Notes under the pieces: generated by a model
Told to the model about the DNA's origin: nothing
Databases searched by the model: none
What the model saw: only the letters and a program-made list of their open reading frames with translations
DNA from: Streptomyces sp. WAC 01529
Lineage (GTDB): Bacteria; Actinomycetota; Actinomycetes; Streptomycetales; Streptomycetaceae
Assembly (NCBI RefSeq): GCF_003945545.1
Contig: NZ_CP029617.1
Location: forward strand, 5,503,001-5,567,000
Length of the DNA: 64,000 nt
Direction: 5' to 3'
Part shown: positions 7,782 to 15,766 of the stretch, in pieces
How the letters are laid out: each line of letters opens with the position of its first letter
How positions within the stretch are numbered: position 1 is the first letter of the stretch
Made by a program: the position numbers and the translations under genes

Positions 7782-9337
7782 GGCGGCAGGAGTGTGCGGG
7801 GGGCGTGGACGTACCGAGGACCCCGGCGGGGGCGAGCGGGTGGGACTCCCGCTCCGAGGAACTACTGGCGGCCACGGCGCTGACACCGGTCCACCGGGAG
7901 CCCCCGGCACTGCCGGGCACCGGTGACGCACCCCTCTGGGGGCGGTCCCTTCCTGACTTCGGGGAGGGGGATCTCTGGGGCGGTGGGGATCGCGGCGATG
8001 ACGACGAGGGAGACAGCGGATGGGATACGCGCGGGCGCGCGGGGGGCGTGCGAGGCGAGGCGGGTGACCTCGGGGGAGCCTGCGGGGCGGACGTCAGTGG
8101 TGCGGATGCCGGAGGGGGCGTCCGCGGGGCCGACGCCGGCGGGGAAGCCCGCGGGGCCGACGCCGGGCGGGGGTGTGGCGAGCGGGGCCGGACGCCCAGG
8201 GGCGAGGCTCGCGGTGCCGCCGACCCCGTGAAGGCCCTGATGCACCGGCACCGCGACCTGTGCGCACGGGCCGTCGACCCGCTGGAGATCGCCGCGGGGC
8301 TCGAGGCGCACGGCGTCACCGACCGGGCCGCCGCTCGCTACCGGCACCGGGACGTGTTCGCCCTCGCCGAGGAGATGTACGCGCGCGTGCCCCGCGCCGA
8401 CGATGACGGCAGCCGAGTCCGCTCCGGCGCCAGGACCGACGTACGCGACGCGCCCGAAGTACGCCCCGGGTGGGCCCTGTTCGCGCTGCTGCCCGGCGCG
8501 GCGTGCGCGGCGGCCCTGGCGGGGACCGGCCTGACCACCGGGGCCCCACGGGCCGCGGCGGCGATCGGCGGCGCGCTCGCCGTCGCCCTGGCGCTGCAGA
8601 TAGCCCTGCGGAACGGACCACTGCGCGCCACCACCCCCCTGACGCCCGCCACGCGCGCGTGGCTGTGCTGGCTCATCGCGTACGCCCTGCTCGGTGACGG
8701 ACTGCTGCGGAGCGCCGTCGAGGGCGGCCCCGACGGCCCCGGCGACCTCTGGGTGCCCGCCGTCGCCGCGGCGCTCGGCCTCACCCTCGCCGTCGCCCCC
8801 GCGACCTGGTGCGCCCGGCTCTTCGCCGTACAGGCCAAGAGGCGGCTCGGGGCCAGCCGCGGGCTCGACGAATTCGCCGCCTCCGCAAGGCCGCTGCTGC
8901 TCGGCGTCCTCGCGCTGTTCCTCACCGCCCTCGGGGCGTCACTCGCGGCGGCGCGGGCGGTGGCGGACGCGGCGCAGGCGGTGGCGGACGCGCTGCCCGC
9001 CACCCCCGGCAGCCCCTCGGCCCTTGCCGGGGCCGGTGCACTGGGCGCCCTGCTGCTGCTCGCCCGGCTGCTCGGCGTGTACGGCTTCACACGCGCCCCC
9101 GCCCTGCTGCTCGGCGCCACCGGGGCCTGCGAAGTGGCGGCGCCCGCCCTGGTGTTCGCGGGGCGCCTGCCGGGCTGCGACGCGCTGGCGGCACCCGTCA
9201 CGGCGGCCGTCGACGCCTGGGGCCCCGGCATCGTCCCCGCCACCGCGTGCGGGGCCGCCGCCCTCGCCCTCCTGATCCACGCGGCCAGGACCCTGACCCT
9301 GGCTTCGGCCCACGCCGGCCCCGGCGCCGCGACGTAA
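7778..9337 (+). CDS. Multi-pass membrane protein of the Pel-like cluster, function unknown
   Basis: This 519-residue protein is translationally coupled to the PelF-type gene (ATGA overlap). Residues 1-145 are low in complexity and rich in Gly, Ala and Asp, with short DNA repeats (for example around 8128-8170). Residues of about 148-200 form a more conserved soluble segment (MHRHRDLCARAVDPLEIAAGL). From residue 228 onward there are roughly eight hydrophobic segments. By position it could play the role PelG has in Pel systems, moving polymer or lipid-linked product across the membrane, but I see no convincing PelG motif. The stop is followed by an imperfect CCCGCGG/CCGCGGG repeat. Confidence 0.7.
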   Translation: MRRQECAGGVDVPRTPAGASGWDSRSEELLAATALTPVHREPPALPGTGDAPLWGRSLPDFGEGDLWGGGDRGDDDEGDSGWDTRGRAGGVRGEAGDLGGACGADVSGADAGGGVRGADAGGEARGADAGRGCGERGRTPRGEARGAADPVKALMHRHRDLCARAVDPLEIAAGLEAHGVTDRAAARYRHRDVFALAEEMYARVPRADDDGSRVRSGARTDVRDAPEVRPGWALFALLPGAACAAALAGTGLTTGAPRAAAAIGGALAVALALQIALRNGPLRATTPLTPATRAWLCWLIAYALLGDGLLRSAVEGGPDGPGDLWVPAVAAALGLTLAVAPATWCARLFAVQAKRRLGASRGLDEFAASARPLLLGVLALFLTALGASLAAARAVADAAQAVADALPATPGSPSALAGAGALGALLLLARLLGVYGFTRAPALLLGATGACEVAAPALVFAGRLPGCDALAAPVTAAVDAWGPGIVPATACGAAALALLIHAARTLTLASAHAGPGAAT

Positions 9338-9434
9338 GCCGCACCCCACAGACCGACACGACCACTCTCCCGCGGGGCCGACACCGCGGGCCGGACCCCG
9401 TGACCCACGGCAACACCTCGAAGGAGAACACCAG

Positions 9435-9491
9435 ATGACCACCCGCAGCCGTCTCCGCCTCCGAGCGGCCACCCCGGGAGGCGCCCGATGA
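9435..9491 (+). CDS. Possible 18-aa translational-coupling ORF with strong ribosome-binding site
   Basis: ATG at 9435 is preceded by AAGGAG (9421-9426) at ideal spacing, the clearest Shine-Dalgarno sequence in this cluster. The ORF encodes 18 residues rich in Arg and ends in TGA at 9489-9491, overlapping the ATG of the epimerase gene at 9488. The epimerase itself has only a weak site. The peptide may exist to load ribosomes for the downstream gene. It resembles no family I know. Confidence 0.45.
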   Translation: MTTRSRLRLRAATPGGAR

Positions 9492-10441
9492 GGGTGCTGC
9501 TGATCGGAGCCAACGGATACCTCGGCCGGTTCGTCGCAGACCGGCTGCTCGCCGACCCCGCGGTGCAGCTCACCGCCCTCGGCCGCGGCGACGACTCGGA
9601 CGTACGGTTCGACCTCGCCAGCGGCAGCCCGGGCGCGCTCACGCGCTTCCTGGACGCCGTCCACCCGGGCGTCGTCATCAACTGCGCCGGCGCCACCCGC
9701 GGCGGAGCCCGCGAGCTGACCCGGCACAACACCGTCGCCGTCGCCACCATCTGCGAGGCCCTGCGCCGCAGCGGCTGCGGGGCGCGGCTCGTGCAGCTCG
9801 GCTGCGGCGCCGAGTACGGACCGAGCCAGCCGGGTTCCTCCACCGCGGAGGACGCCGTGCCGAGGCCCGGCGGGCCCTACGGCGTCAGCAAGCTCGCCGC
9901 GACCGAACTCGTGCTCGGCTCCGGCCTCGACGCCGTCGTCCTGCGGGTCTTCTCGCCCGCCGGGCCCGGCACGCCCGCCGGATCACCGCTCGGACGGCTC
10001 GCCGAGGCCATGCGGCGCGCGATGCAGGCGGGCGACGGCGAGCTGAAGCTCGGCGGCCTCGGCGTGCAGCGGGACTTCGTCGACGTACGCGATGTGGCGC
10101 GGGCCGTGCACGCGGCCTCGCTCTCCGCCGCCCAGGGCATCGTGAACATCGGCGCGGGCCGCGCCGTGCGGCTGCGCGACGCGGCCGCCGTGCTCGCCCG
10201 CGTCGCCGGATACGGCGGCGCCCTGCACGAACTCGACCAGGTCCCCGTGCGGGCGGCCATCGGCCACCCCCGCGGCGAGGCGGAACACGGCGCCCCGACC
10301 GCGTACCCCTACCCGGACGGCTGCGGCAGCTGGCAGCAGGCCGATGTGCGCACCGCACGCGACCGGCTCGGCTGGCGGCCCCGCATCAACCTCGAAGAGT
10401 CGCTCGCCGACATCTGGATGGAGGCCGCATGCCGCATCTGA
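9488..10441 (+). CDS. NAD-dependent epimerase/dehydratase family protein
   Basis: This 317-residue short-chain dehydrogenase of the extended type has the Rossmann glycine motif GANGYLG at residues 7-13 and the catalytic YGVSK (Tyr-x3-Lys) near residue 135. Such enzymes epimerise or reduce nucleotide sugars. Between the glycosyltransferase and the spherulin-like gene, it probably prepares the sugar donor, for instance by a C4 epimerisation like that which supplies GalNAc for Pel and fungal galactosaminogalactan. The exact reaction cannot be read from sequence. Its end overlaps the next gene by 13 bases. Confidence 0.85.
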   Translation: MRVLLIGANGYLGRFVADRLLADPAVQLTALGRGDDSDVRFDLASGSPGALTRFLDAVHPGVVINCAGATRGGARELTRHNTVAVATICEALRRSGCGARLVQLGCGAEYGPSQPGSSTAEDAVPRPGGPYGVSKLAATELVLGSGLDAVVLRVFSPAGPGTPAGSPLGRLAEAMRRAMQAGDGELKLGGLGVQRDFVDVRDVARAVHAASLSAAQGIVNIGAGRAVRLRDAAAVLARVAGYGGALHELDQVPVRAAIGHPRGEAEHGAPTAYPYPDGCGSWQQADVRTARDRLGWRPRINLEESLADIWMEAACRI

Positions 10442-11178
10442 CCAGGACAACGAGGGGCGCCGCCGACACCGGCGTACGCACCGGATTCGGCATCCCGGGC
10501 TTCGCCCACCCGCTCGTCGCCCCCGTCGAATGGGGCGAACTCACCCGGCCAGGCACCCCTTTGAAGTGGGTTGTCCTGAATGTCGCGAACGGCCCGGGTG
10601 ATCGGCCCGACCCGCACTGCCTGGAAGCGGCGGGACGCCTGCGGAACGCGGGCGTCCGCGTCCTCGGCCACCTCGACGCGCGGCACGGCGCACGCCCCTT
10701 CGGGGAACTCGTCTCCGACGCGCACCGCTTTCTCGACTGGTACCAGGTCGACGGCTTCTCGCTGGACCGCTGTCCCACGGAGCGGACCGCCCTCCCGGAG
10801 GTGCACAGGACCGTCACCACGCTGCGCGCCCTCGTCGACCACGCGCACATCGTGCTCGGCCACGGGACGCATCCGTATCCCGGATATGCCGAAACGGGCG
10901 ACCAGTTGGTGACCTTCGCGGGCTCCTGGAGCGATTACCGCTGGTCACAGGTGGCGGAGTGGACCGCCGACTATCCGCCCGACCGTTTCTGCCACTTCGT
11001 GCACGGCATGCCGCGCGGGCACCTGGAGGAGGCGCTGCGCATCGCCCGCTGGCAGGGCGCCTCGACGATCTACTTCACCGACCGGGTCGACGGGGCGGGC
11101 GCGGGGGACCCTTGGGAGTCCATGCCCGGTTACTGGGACGAAATCGTCTCGCGTATCGGAACGGGTGTCTCGGAATGA
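10429..11178 (+). CDS. Spherulation-specific family 4 (spherulin-4/Sph3-like) protein
   Basis: This 249-residue protein matches the spherulin-4 family: a FGIPGFAHPL entry near residue 23, a WVVLNVANGPG strand near 46 and a YFTDRVDG strand near the end, consistent with a TIM barrel. The fungal member Sph3 is a GH135 hydrolase acting on galactosaminogalactan, a polymer chemically related to Pel. The protein has no visible signal peptide, which is odd for a polysaccharide hydrolase; an upstream start could add one but overlaps the epimerase. The end of the gene contains the SigR -35 box of moeZ. Confidence 0.8.
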   Translation: MPHLTRTTRGAADTGVRTGFGIPGFAHPLVAPVEWGELTRPGTPLKWVVLNVANGPGDRPDPHCLEAAGRLRNAGVRVLGHLDARHGARPFGELVSDAHRFLDWYQVDGFSLDRCPTERTALPEVHRTVTTLRALVDHAHIVLGHGTHPYPGYAETGDQLVTFAGSWSDYRWSQVAEWTADYPPDRFCHFVHGMPRGHLEEALRIARWQGASTIYFTDRVDGAGAGDPWESMPGYWDEIVSRIGTGVSE

Positions 11179-11197
11179 AGGGGGGCGTGGCAGTGTT
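11172..11197 (+). promoter_or_regulatory. SigR-type promoter of moeZ
   Basis: GGAAT (11172-11176), exactly 18 bases, then GTT (11195-11197) matches the SigR (thiol-oxidative-stress ECF sigma) consensus GGAAT-N18-GTT. The predicted start is near 11204, giving a leader of about 38 bases to the moeZ GTG. The -35 overlaps the stop of the preceding gene. Confidence 0.75.
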
Positions 11198-11241
11198 ACG
11201 GAGAGAACAACCGTTCCGAAATAACGACCAACGGAGTCCCC

Positions 11242-12420
11242 GTGTCGCTGCCACCCCTGGTCGAGCCCGCCTCTGAGCTCACCGTCGACGAGGTCCGCAG
11301 GTACTCCCGCCACCTGATCATCCCGGATGTCGGGATGGACGGGCAGAAGCGGCTGAAGAACGCCAAGGTGCTGTGTGTCGGCGCCGGTGGCCTCGGGTCC
11401 CCGGCGCTGATGTACCTGGCCGCGGCCGGTGTCGGCACGCTCGGCATCGTCGAGTTCGACGAGGTCGACGAGTCCAACCTCCAGCGGCAGATCATCCACA
11501 GCCAGGCGGACATCGGCCGCTCGAAGGCGCAGTCCGCGAAGGACTCGGTCCTCGGCATCAACCCGTACGTGAACGTGATCCTCCACGAAGAGCGGCTCGA
11601 GGCCGACAACGTGATGGACATCTTCGGCCAGTACGACCTGATCGTCGACGGCACGGACAACTTCGCGACGCGCTACCTGGTCAACGACGCGTGCGTGCTC
11701 CTCAACAAGCCGTACGTGTGGGGCTCCATCTACCGCTTCGACGGCCAGGCGTCGGTCTTCTGGTCCGAGCACGGCCCCTGCTACCGCTGCCTCTACCCGG
11801 AGCCCCCGCCGCCCGGCATGGTCCCCTCCTGCGCCGAGGGCGGCGTGCTCGGCGTGCTGTGCGCGTCGATCGGCTCCATCCAGGTCACCGAGGCGATCAA
11901 GGTCCTCACGGGCACGGGCGAGCCGCTGGTCGGCCGCCTGATGATCTACGACGCCCTGGAGATGCAGTACCGCCAGGTCAAGGTCCGCAAGGACCCCGAC
12001 TGCGCGGTCTGCGGCGAGAACCCCACCGTCACCGAACTCATCGACTACGAGGCCTTCTGCGGCGTCGTCTCCGAGGAGGCCCAGGAGGCGGCGGCCGGCT
12101 CGACGATCACTCCCAAGCAGCTCAAGGAGTGGATCGACGAGGGCGAGAACATCGAGATCATCGACGTCCGCGAGATCAACGAGTACGAGATCGTCTCGAT
12201 CCCCGGCGCCAAGCTGATCCCCAAGAACGAGTTCCTCATGGGCACCGCCCTGGAGAGCCTGCCGCAGGACAAGAAGATCGTCCTGCACTGCAAGACGGGT
12301 GTCCGCAGTGCGGAAGTCCTCGCCGTCCTGAAGTCGGCGGGCTTCTCGGACGCGGTGCACGTGGGCGGCGGCGTGATCGGCTGGGTCCACCAGATCGAGC
12401 CCGAGAAGCCGGTCTACTAG
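11242..12420 (+). CDS. moeZ: Adenylyltransferase/sulfurtransferase MoeZ
   Basis: This 392-residue two-domain enzyme adenylates and sulfurates the C-terminal glycine of sulfur carriers such as MoaD-, ThiS- and CysO-like proteins, serving molybdopterin, thiamine, cysteine and thiolated natural products. The N-terminal E1-like domain has GAGGLGSPALMYLAAAG near residue 46, and zinc cysteines in CYRC, near 182, and CAVC, near 255. The C-terminal rhodanese domain carries the active-site loop CKTGVRS near residue 353. GTG start with GGAG about 8 bases upstream. Control by SigR is indicated by the promoter just upstream. Conserved synteny with mycobacterial moeB1/moeZ supports the call. Confidence 0.95.
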   Translation: MSLPPLVEPASELTVDEVRRYSRHLIIPDVGMDGQKRLKNAKVLCVGAGGLGSPALMYLAAAGVGTLGIVEFDEVDESNLQRQIIHSQADIGRSKAQSAKDSVLGINPYVNVILHEERLEADNVMDIFGQYDLIVDGTDNFATRYLVNDACVLLNKPYVWGSIYRFDGQASVFWSEHGPCYRCLYPEPPPPGMVPSCAEGGVLGVLCASIGSIQVTEAIKVLTGTGEPLVGRLMIYDALEMQYRQVKVRKDPDCAVCGENPTVTELIDYEAFCGVVSEEAQEAAAGSTITPKQLKEWIDEGENIEIIDVREINEYEIVSIPGAKLIPKNEFLMGTALESLPQDKKIVLHCKTGVRSAEVLAVLKSAGFSDAVHVGGGVIGWVHQIEPEKPVY

Positions 12421-12448
12421 GTCTGTCAGGTCTGTCAGGTCTGTCAGG
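12421..12448 (+). repeat. Three tandem copies of a 9-bp unit (GTCTGTCAG)
   Basis: Three perfect head-to-tail copies begin at the first base after the moeZ stop codon. Probably slippage in a short intergenic spacer. Confidence 0.8.
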
Positions 12449-12452
12449 CGAA

Positions 12453-12480
12453 AGGCCCCGCGCCATCCGGTGCGGGGCCT
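12453..12480. terminator. Bidirectional terminator between moeZ and the minus-strand peptidase gene
   Basis: A perfect 9-bp stem AGGCCCCGC (12453-12461) / GCGGGGCCT (12472-12480) with a 10-base loop sits between two convergent genes. Confidence 0.8.
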
Positions 12481-12494
12481 TCGTCATGTGCCGA

Positions 12495-14024
12495 TCAGGA
12501 CTCGCAGACCTTGCCGTCCTTCGGGGCCTTGCCGTTCAGCAGGTAGTCGTCGACCGTGTCGTCCACGCAGTCGCTGCCGTTGCCGTACGCGCCATGGCCC
12601 TCGCCCTTCCAGGTCATGTGGACGCCCACGCCCTTGCCCAGCTCGTCCGCCATCTTGCGGGCGCCCTCGTAGGGGGTCGCCGGGTCGCCGGTGTTGCCGA
12701 TGACCAGGATCGGGGCCGCGCCCGGGGCGCTCACCTCGGGGGAGTCGTGCAGTCCGGCCACCGGCCACTCGTGGCACCAGCCCGCGGTGTCCCAGGCCAT
12801 GAACTTCCCGAAGACCGGCGAGATCTCACGGAACCGGTCCAGCCGCTTCTTGGCCTCCTCCGGAGTGGACCGCGCCTTGGCGTCCAGACAGGAGATCGCC
12901 CGCTGCGCGTGGCTCTGCGTGCTGTAGCGGCCGGAGGGGTCGCGTTCGTTGTACGCGTCGGCGAGCTGGAGCAGGGTCGAGCCGTCGCCCTTCTCGGCGT
13001 CCTGGAGGCCGCGGGTGAGCATGGGCCAGGTCTGCTTGCTGTAGAGCGTGACCAGGATGCCGGTGCTCGCCAGGGACTCGGTCAGCTTCCGGTCGCCCGA
13101 CGTGCGCATCGGCTCGGCGTCCAGCCGGTCGAAGAGCTTCGCTATCTTCGCGGCGCCCGCCTCGGGGTCCTGGCCGCGGGACTTGAAGTAGTTCTCGAGG
13201 GCGCGCTGAAAGCCCCGCGCCTGGTTCTCCGCGTGGCCGACCGCGTCCGCGCTGGGGTCGACGACCGCGTCCATGGCGAGGCGGCCGACGCGCTTGGGGA
13301 ACAGGTGCGCGTACGTACCACCCAGCTCGGTGCCGTACGAGATGCCCATGTAGTGCAGCTTGTCGTCGCCGAGGACCTGGCGCATGAGGTCCATGTCGCG
13401 GGCGGCCTCGACGGTCGACACATGGCCGATGAGCTTCTTCGCGCCGCGCGCGCAGCCCGCCCCGAACTCCGCCGCGTCCTGGAAGTACGCCTTCTCCTCG
13501 GCCGGGGTGTCCGGCGTGAGGTCGACCTTCTCCTCGGCGGCCTGGGTGGCCTTGTCGTCGCGGCAGCGCAGACCCTCGCTGGCGCCGACCCCGCGCGGGT
13601 CGAAGCTCACCAGGTCGTACCGCTCGCGCAGCGAGTCGTACATGTCGGCGAAGGACGGCAGCCCGGAGACGCCCGATCCGCCGGGGCCGCCGAAGTTGAA
13701 GACGAGGGAGCCGATGCGGTCGCCCTTGCCGGTGGACTTGCCGCGGATCAGGGCGATGCCGATCGTCTCGCCGTCCGGCTTCGCGTAGTCCAAGGGGACC
13801 TTGAGCGTGGCGCACTGCCAGCCGGAGCCCGGCGCGGTGCCGCCTTCGGGCGCCTTGCAGCGGTCCCAGTCGAGCTTCTGGGCGGCGAGGCCCTTGCCGG
13901 CGCCCTTCTCGTCCCGCTTCCCCTGGCCCTTGTGGTCATCGGAAGAGCCGTCGCAGCCGACGGCGAGCCCCGCCACCAGAATTCCTGCGGCGGCCACCGC
14001 CGCGGACCGTAGATAACGCTGCAT
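12495..14024 (-). CDS. Secreted alpha/beta-hydrolase lipoprotein, TAP-like (tripeptidyl aminopeptidase family)
   Basis: This 509-residue exported hydrolase probably removes tripeptides from peptide N-termini at the cell surface. Residues 1-24 are a lipoprotein signal with lipobox LAVGC. The nucleophile elbow is GISYGT near residue 225, and the C-terminal TAP-like domain carries the acid (GNTGDPATPY near 428) and histidine (GEGHGAYG near 475) regions. It is a tandem paralogue of the next gene and resembles the S. lividans mycelium-associated SlpD/SlpE proteinases. ATG has GGGGGGAAG upstream. A minus-strand promoter candidate with a near-consensus RecA-independent damage motif lies at 14059-14081. 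Confidence 0.9.
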   Translation of the reverse strand: MQRYLRSAAVAAAGILVAGLAVGCDGSSDDHKGQGKRDEKGAGKGLAAQKLDWDRCKAPEGGTAPGSGWQCATLKVPLDYAKPDGETIGIALIRGKSTGKGDRIGSLVFNFGGPGGSGVSGLPSFADMYDSLRERYDLVSFDPRGVGASEGLRCRDDKATQAAEEKVDLTPDTPAEEKAYFQDAAEFGAGCARGAKKLIGHVSTVEAARDMDLMRQVLGDDKLHYMGISYGTELGGTYAHLFPKRVGRLAMDAVVDPSADAVGHAENQARGFQRALENYFKSRGQDPEAGAAKIAKLFDRLDAEPMRTSGDRKLTESLASTGILVTLYSKQTWPMLTRGLQDAEKGDGSTLLQLADAYNERDPSGRYSTQSHAQRAISCLDAKARSTPEEAKKRLDRFREISPVFGKFMAWDTAGWCHEWPVAGLHDSPEVSAPGAAPILVIGNTGDPATPYEGARKMADELGKGVGVHMTWKGEGHGAYGNGSDCVDDTVDDYLLNGKAPKDGKVCES

Positions 14025-14058
14025 GAAGGCGCTTCCCCCCTTGGAAGACAGTCAAGCC

Positions 14059-14081
14059 ATAGTAGGCGGGACCACTGACAG
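14059..14081 (-). promoter_or_regulatory. Candidate promoter with CTGTCAGTG-N8-TACTAT
   Basis: Reading the minus strand, CTGTCAGTG (14081-14073) is followed by 8 bases and TACTAT (14064-14059). This is one base short of the TTGTC(A/G)GTG-N8-TAnnnT consensus of RecA-independent DNA-damage promoters. The predicted start is about 28 bases before the ATG at 14024. Confidence 0.45.
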
Positions 14082-14106
14082 TGACCGGGGTGGGCCATTC
14101 GAGAGG

Positions 14107-15657
14107 TCAGGAGCAGACGGTTCCGGTCTTCGGGACCTCGCCGTCGAGGAGATAGCCGTCCACCGCGTCGCGCACGCACGCGTTCTTGCTGTCGTACGCC
14201 CCATGGCCCTCGCCCTTGTACGTCACCTCGACGCCGACGCCCTTGCCGAGGGCCCGCGCCATCGCGCGGGCGCCCTCGTACGGTGTGGCCGGGTCGCCGG
14301 TGTTGCCGATGACGACGATGGGCGGCGCGCCCGCGGCGCCGACGTCCGGGTGGTCGGCCTGGCCCTCGACGGCCCAGTCGGTGCAGCCGGCCATGCCCCA
14401 CGCCAGGTAGTCGCCGAACAGCGGCGACGCCTTGCGGAAGGCGGGCAGCTTCTCCTCGATGTACCGCGTGGAGTAGCGCGCCTTGTCGTCGGCGCAGTTG
14501 ATGGCGATGTTGGCGGCCTGGATGTTGCTGTACTCGCCGTCCTCGTCGCGTCCGTTCATCGAGTCCGAGAGCGACATCAGGATCCTGCCGTCGCCCTCGT
14601 ACGCCTCTTCGAGACCTTGTGTGAGGTACGGCCAGAAGTCCTTGGAGTACAGGGCTTGCAGGATGCCGTTGGTGGCCGCGGTCTGGGTCAGATCGCGGGG
14701 CGGGAGGCCCGGGATCGGCTTGCTGTCGAGGTCGTCGAGGAACGTCGCGATCCGCTCCTTGACGTCCTTCTCCGTGTCGCCGAGCGGGCAGTCCTCCACC
14801 TTGGAGGTGCAGTCCTTCGCGAAGTTGTCGAGCGCGAGCTGGAACCCCTTGGCCTGGCCGAGCGAGCCCTCCTCGGCGCTCTGGGTGGGGTCGACGACCG
14901 CGTCGAAGACGGCACGGCCCACCTTCTTTGGGAACAAGTGGGCGTAGACGCCGCCGAGTTCGGTGCCGTACGAGATGCCGAAGTAGTGCAGCTTGTCGTC
15001 GCCTAGGACCTGGCGCATCAGATCCATGTCGCGGGCCGCGTCGGTGGTGCGCACGTGGGGAAGCGTCTTGCCGGAGTTCTTGTCGCAGGCGCTGTTGAAG
15101 GCCTTGACGTTCTCGACCAGCTTCTTCTTCTCGGCGTCGTCGTCGGGGGTGGAGTCCTGCTGGAAGTACTCGTCGAGCTGTTCGTCGTCCTCGCATTCGA
15201 TTCCCGCGCTGCGGCCGACTCCGCGTGGGTCGAAGCTCACCAGGTCGTAGCGGGTGCGCAGCTTGGCGTAGTCCGAACCGAAGGCGGGCAGCGTGGTGAC
15301 GCCCGATCCGCCGGGGCCGCCGAAGTTGAAGACGAGGGAGCCGATGCGGTGGCCCTTGTCGCCGCTCGCGGCGGCCTTGATCAGCGCGATGCCGATCGTG
15401 TCCCCCTTCGGCTCCGTCCAGTCGAGAGGGGCCTTCATGGTGGCGCACTGCCACTCGGCGCCGCCGGGCAGCGGCGAGGGGGCCTCGCCCCCGCCCTCGG
15501 AGTCGGCGGGAGCGGGGCAGTCCTTCCAGTTCAGCTTCTGGGCCGACAGATCCTCGTCCTTGGAGTCGCCGTCGCCGCCGCACGCCGCGAGCGTGGCGGA
15601 CAGGAGCAGGGCGGCGGCGGCCGTGGCGCGGGCGCGTGGCTGGGACTGTGAGGGCAT
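14107..15657 (-). CDS. Secreted alpha/beta-hydrolase lipoprotein, TAP-like, tandem paralogue
   Basis: This 516-residue protein shares its plan with the gene downstream: lipoprotein signal ending in ATLAAC, nucleophile elbow GISYGTELGG near residue 232, acid region GNTGDPATPYEGAR near 435 and histidine in GEGHGAYDS near 482. I place the start at 15657 (ATG with AGGA upstream); the frame is open for another 58 codons but those encode only a Pro/Arg-rich stretch with no signal peptide. The two genes are clearly a duplication. Near a peptide importer, they would fit extracellular peptide scavenging, though they are not in its operon. Confidence 0.9.
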   Translation of the reverse strand: MPSQSQPRARATAAAALLLSATLAACGGDGDSKDEDLSAQKLNWKDCPAPADSEGGGEAPSPLPGGAEWQCATMKAPLDWTEPKGDTIGIALIKAAASGDKGHRIGSLVFNFGGPGGSGVTTLPAFGSDYAKLRTRYDLVSFDPRGVGRSAGIECEDDEQLDEYFQQDSTPDDDAEKKKLVENVKAFNSACDKNSGKTLPHVRTTDAARDMDLMRQVLGDDKLHYFGISYGTELGGVYAHLFPKKVGRAVFDAVVDPTQSAEEGSLGQAKGFQLALDNFAKDCTSKVEDCPLGDTEKDVKERIATFLDDLDSKPIPGLPPRDLTQTAATNGILQALYSKDFWPYLTQGLEEAYEGDGRILMSLSDSMNGRDEDGEYSNIQAANIAINCADDKARYSTRYIEEKLPAFRKASPLFGDYLAWGMAGCTDWAVEGQADHPDVGAAGAPPIVVIGNTGDPATPYEGARAMARALGKGVGVEVTYKGEGHGAYDSKNACVRDAVDGYLLDGEVPKTGTVCS

Positions 15658-15710
15658 GTGCCCATCCTGCGGGGGGTCCTGACGGGGCGCTCGGGGCGCG
15701 GGCCGTGTGG

Positions 15711-15754
15711 GTGAGGCCTGGGGGTGAGGTCGGGGGGGGTGAGGCCTGGGGGTG
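15711..15754. repeat. Direct repeats of GTGAGGCCTGGGGGTG
   Basis: Two copies of a 16-bp unit (15711-15726 and 15739-15754) with a shorter related copy between them fill the G-rich spacer after hemG. Confidence 0.6.
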
Positions 15755-15766
15755 GCCCGGCGGGGG

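Noticed and set aside
11373..14012. 879-codon plus-strand frame running through moeZ into the peptidase region
   Set aside because: It is out of frame with moeZ and antisense to the TAP-like gene; both real genes show intact family motifs.
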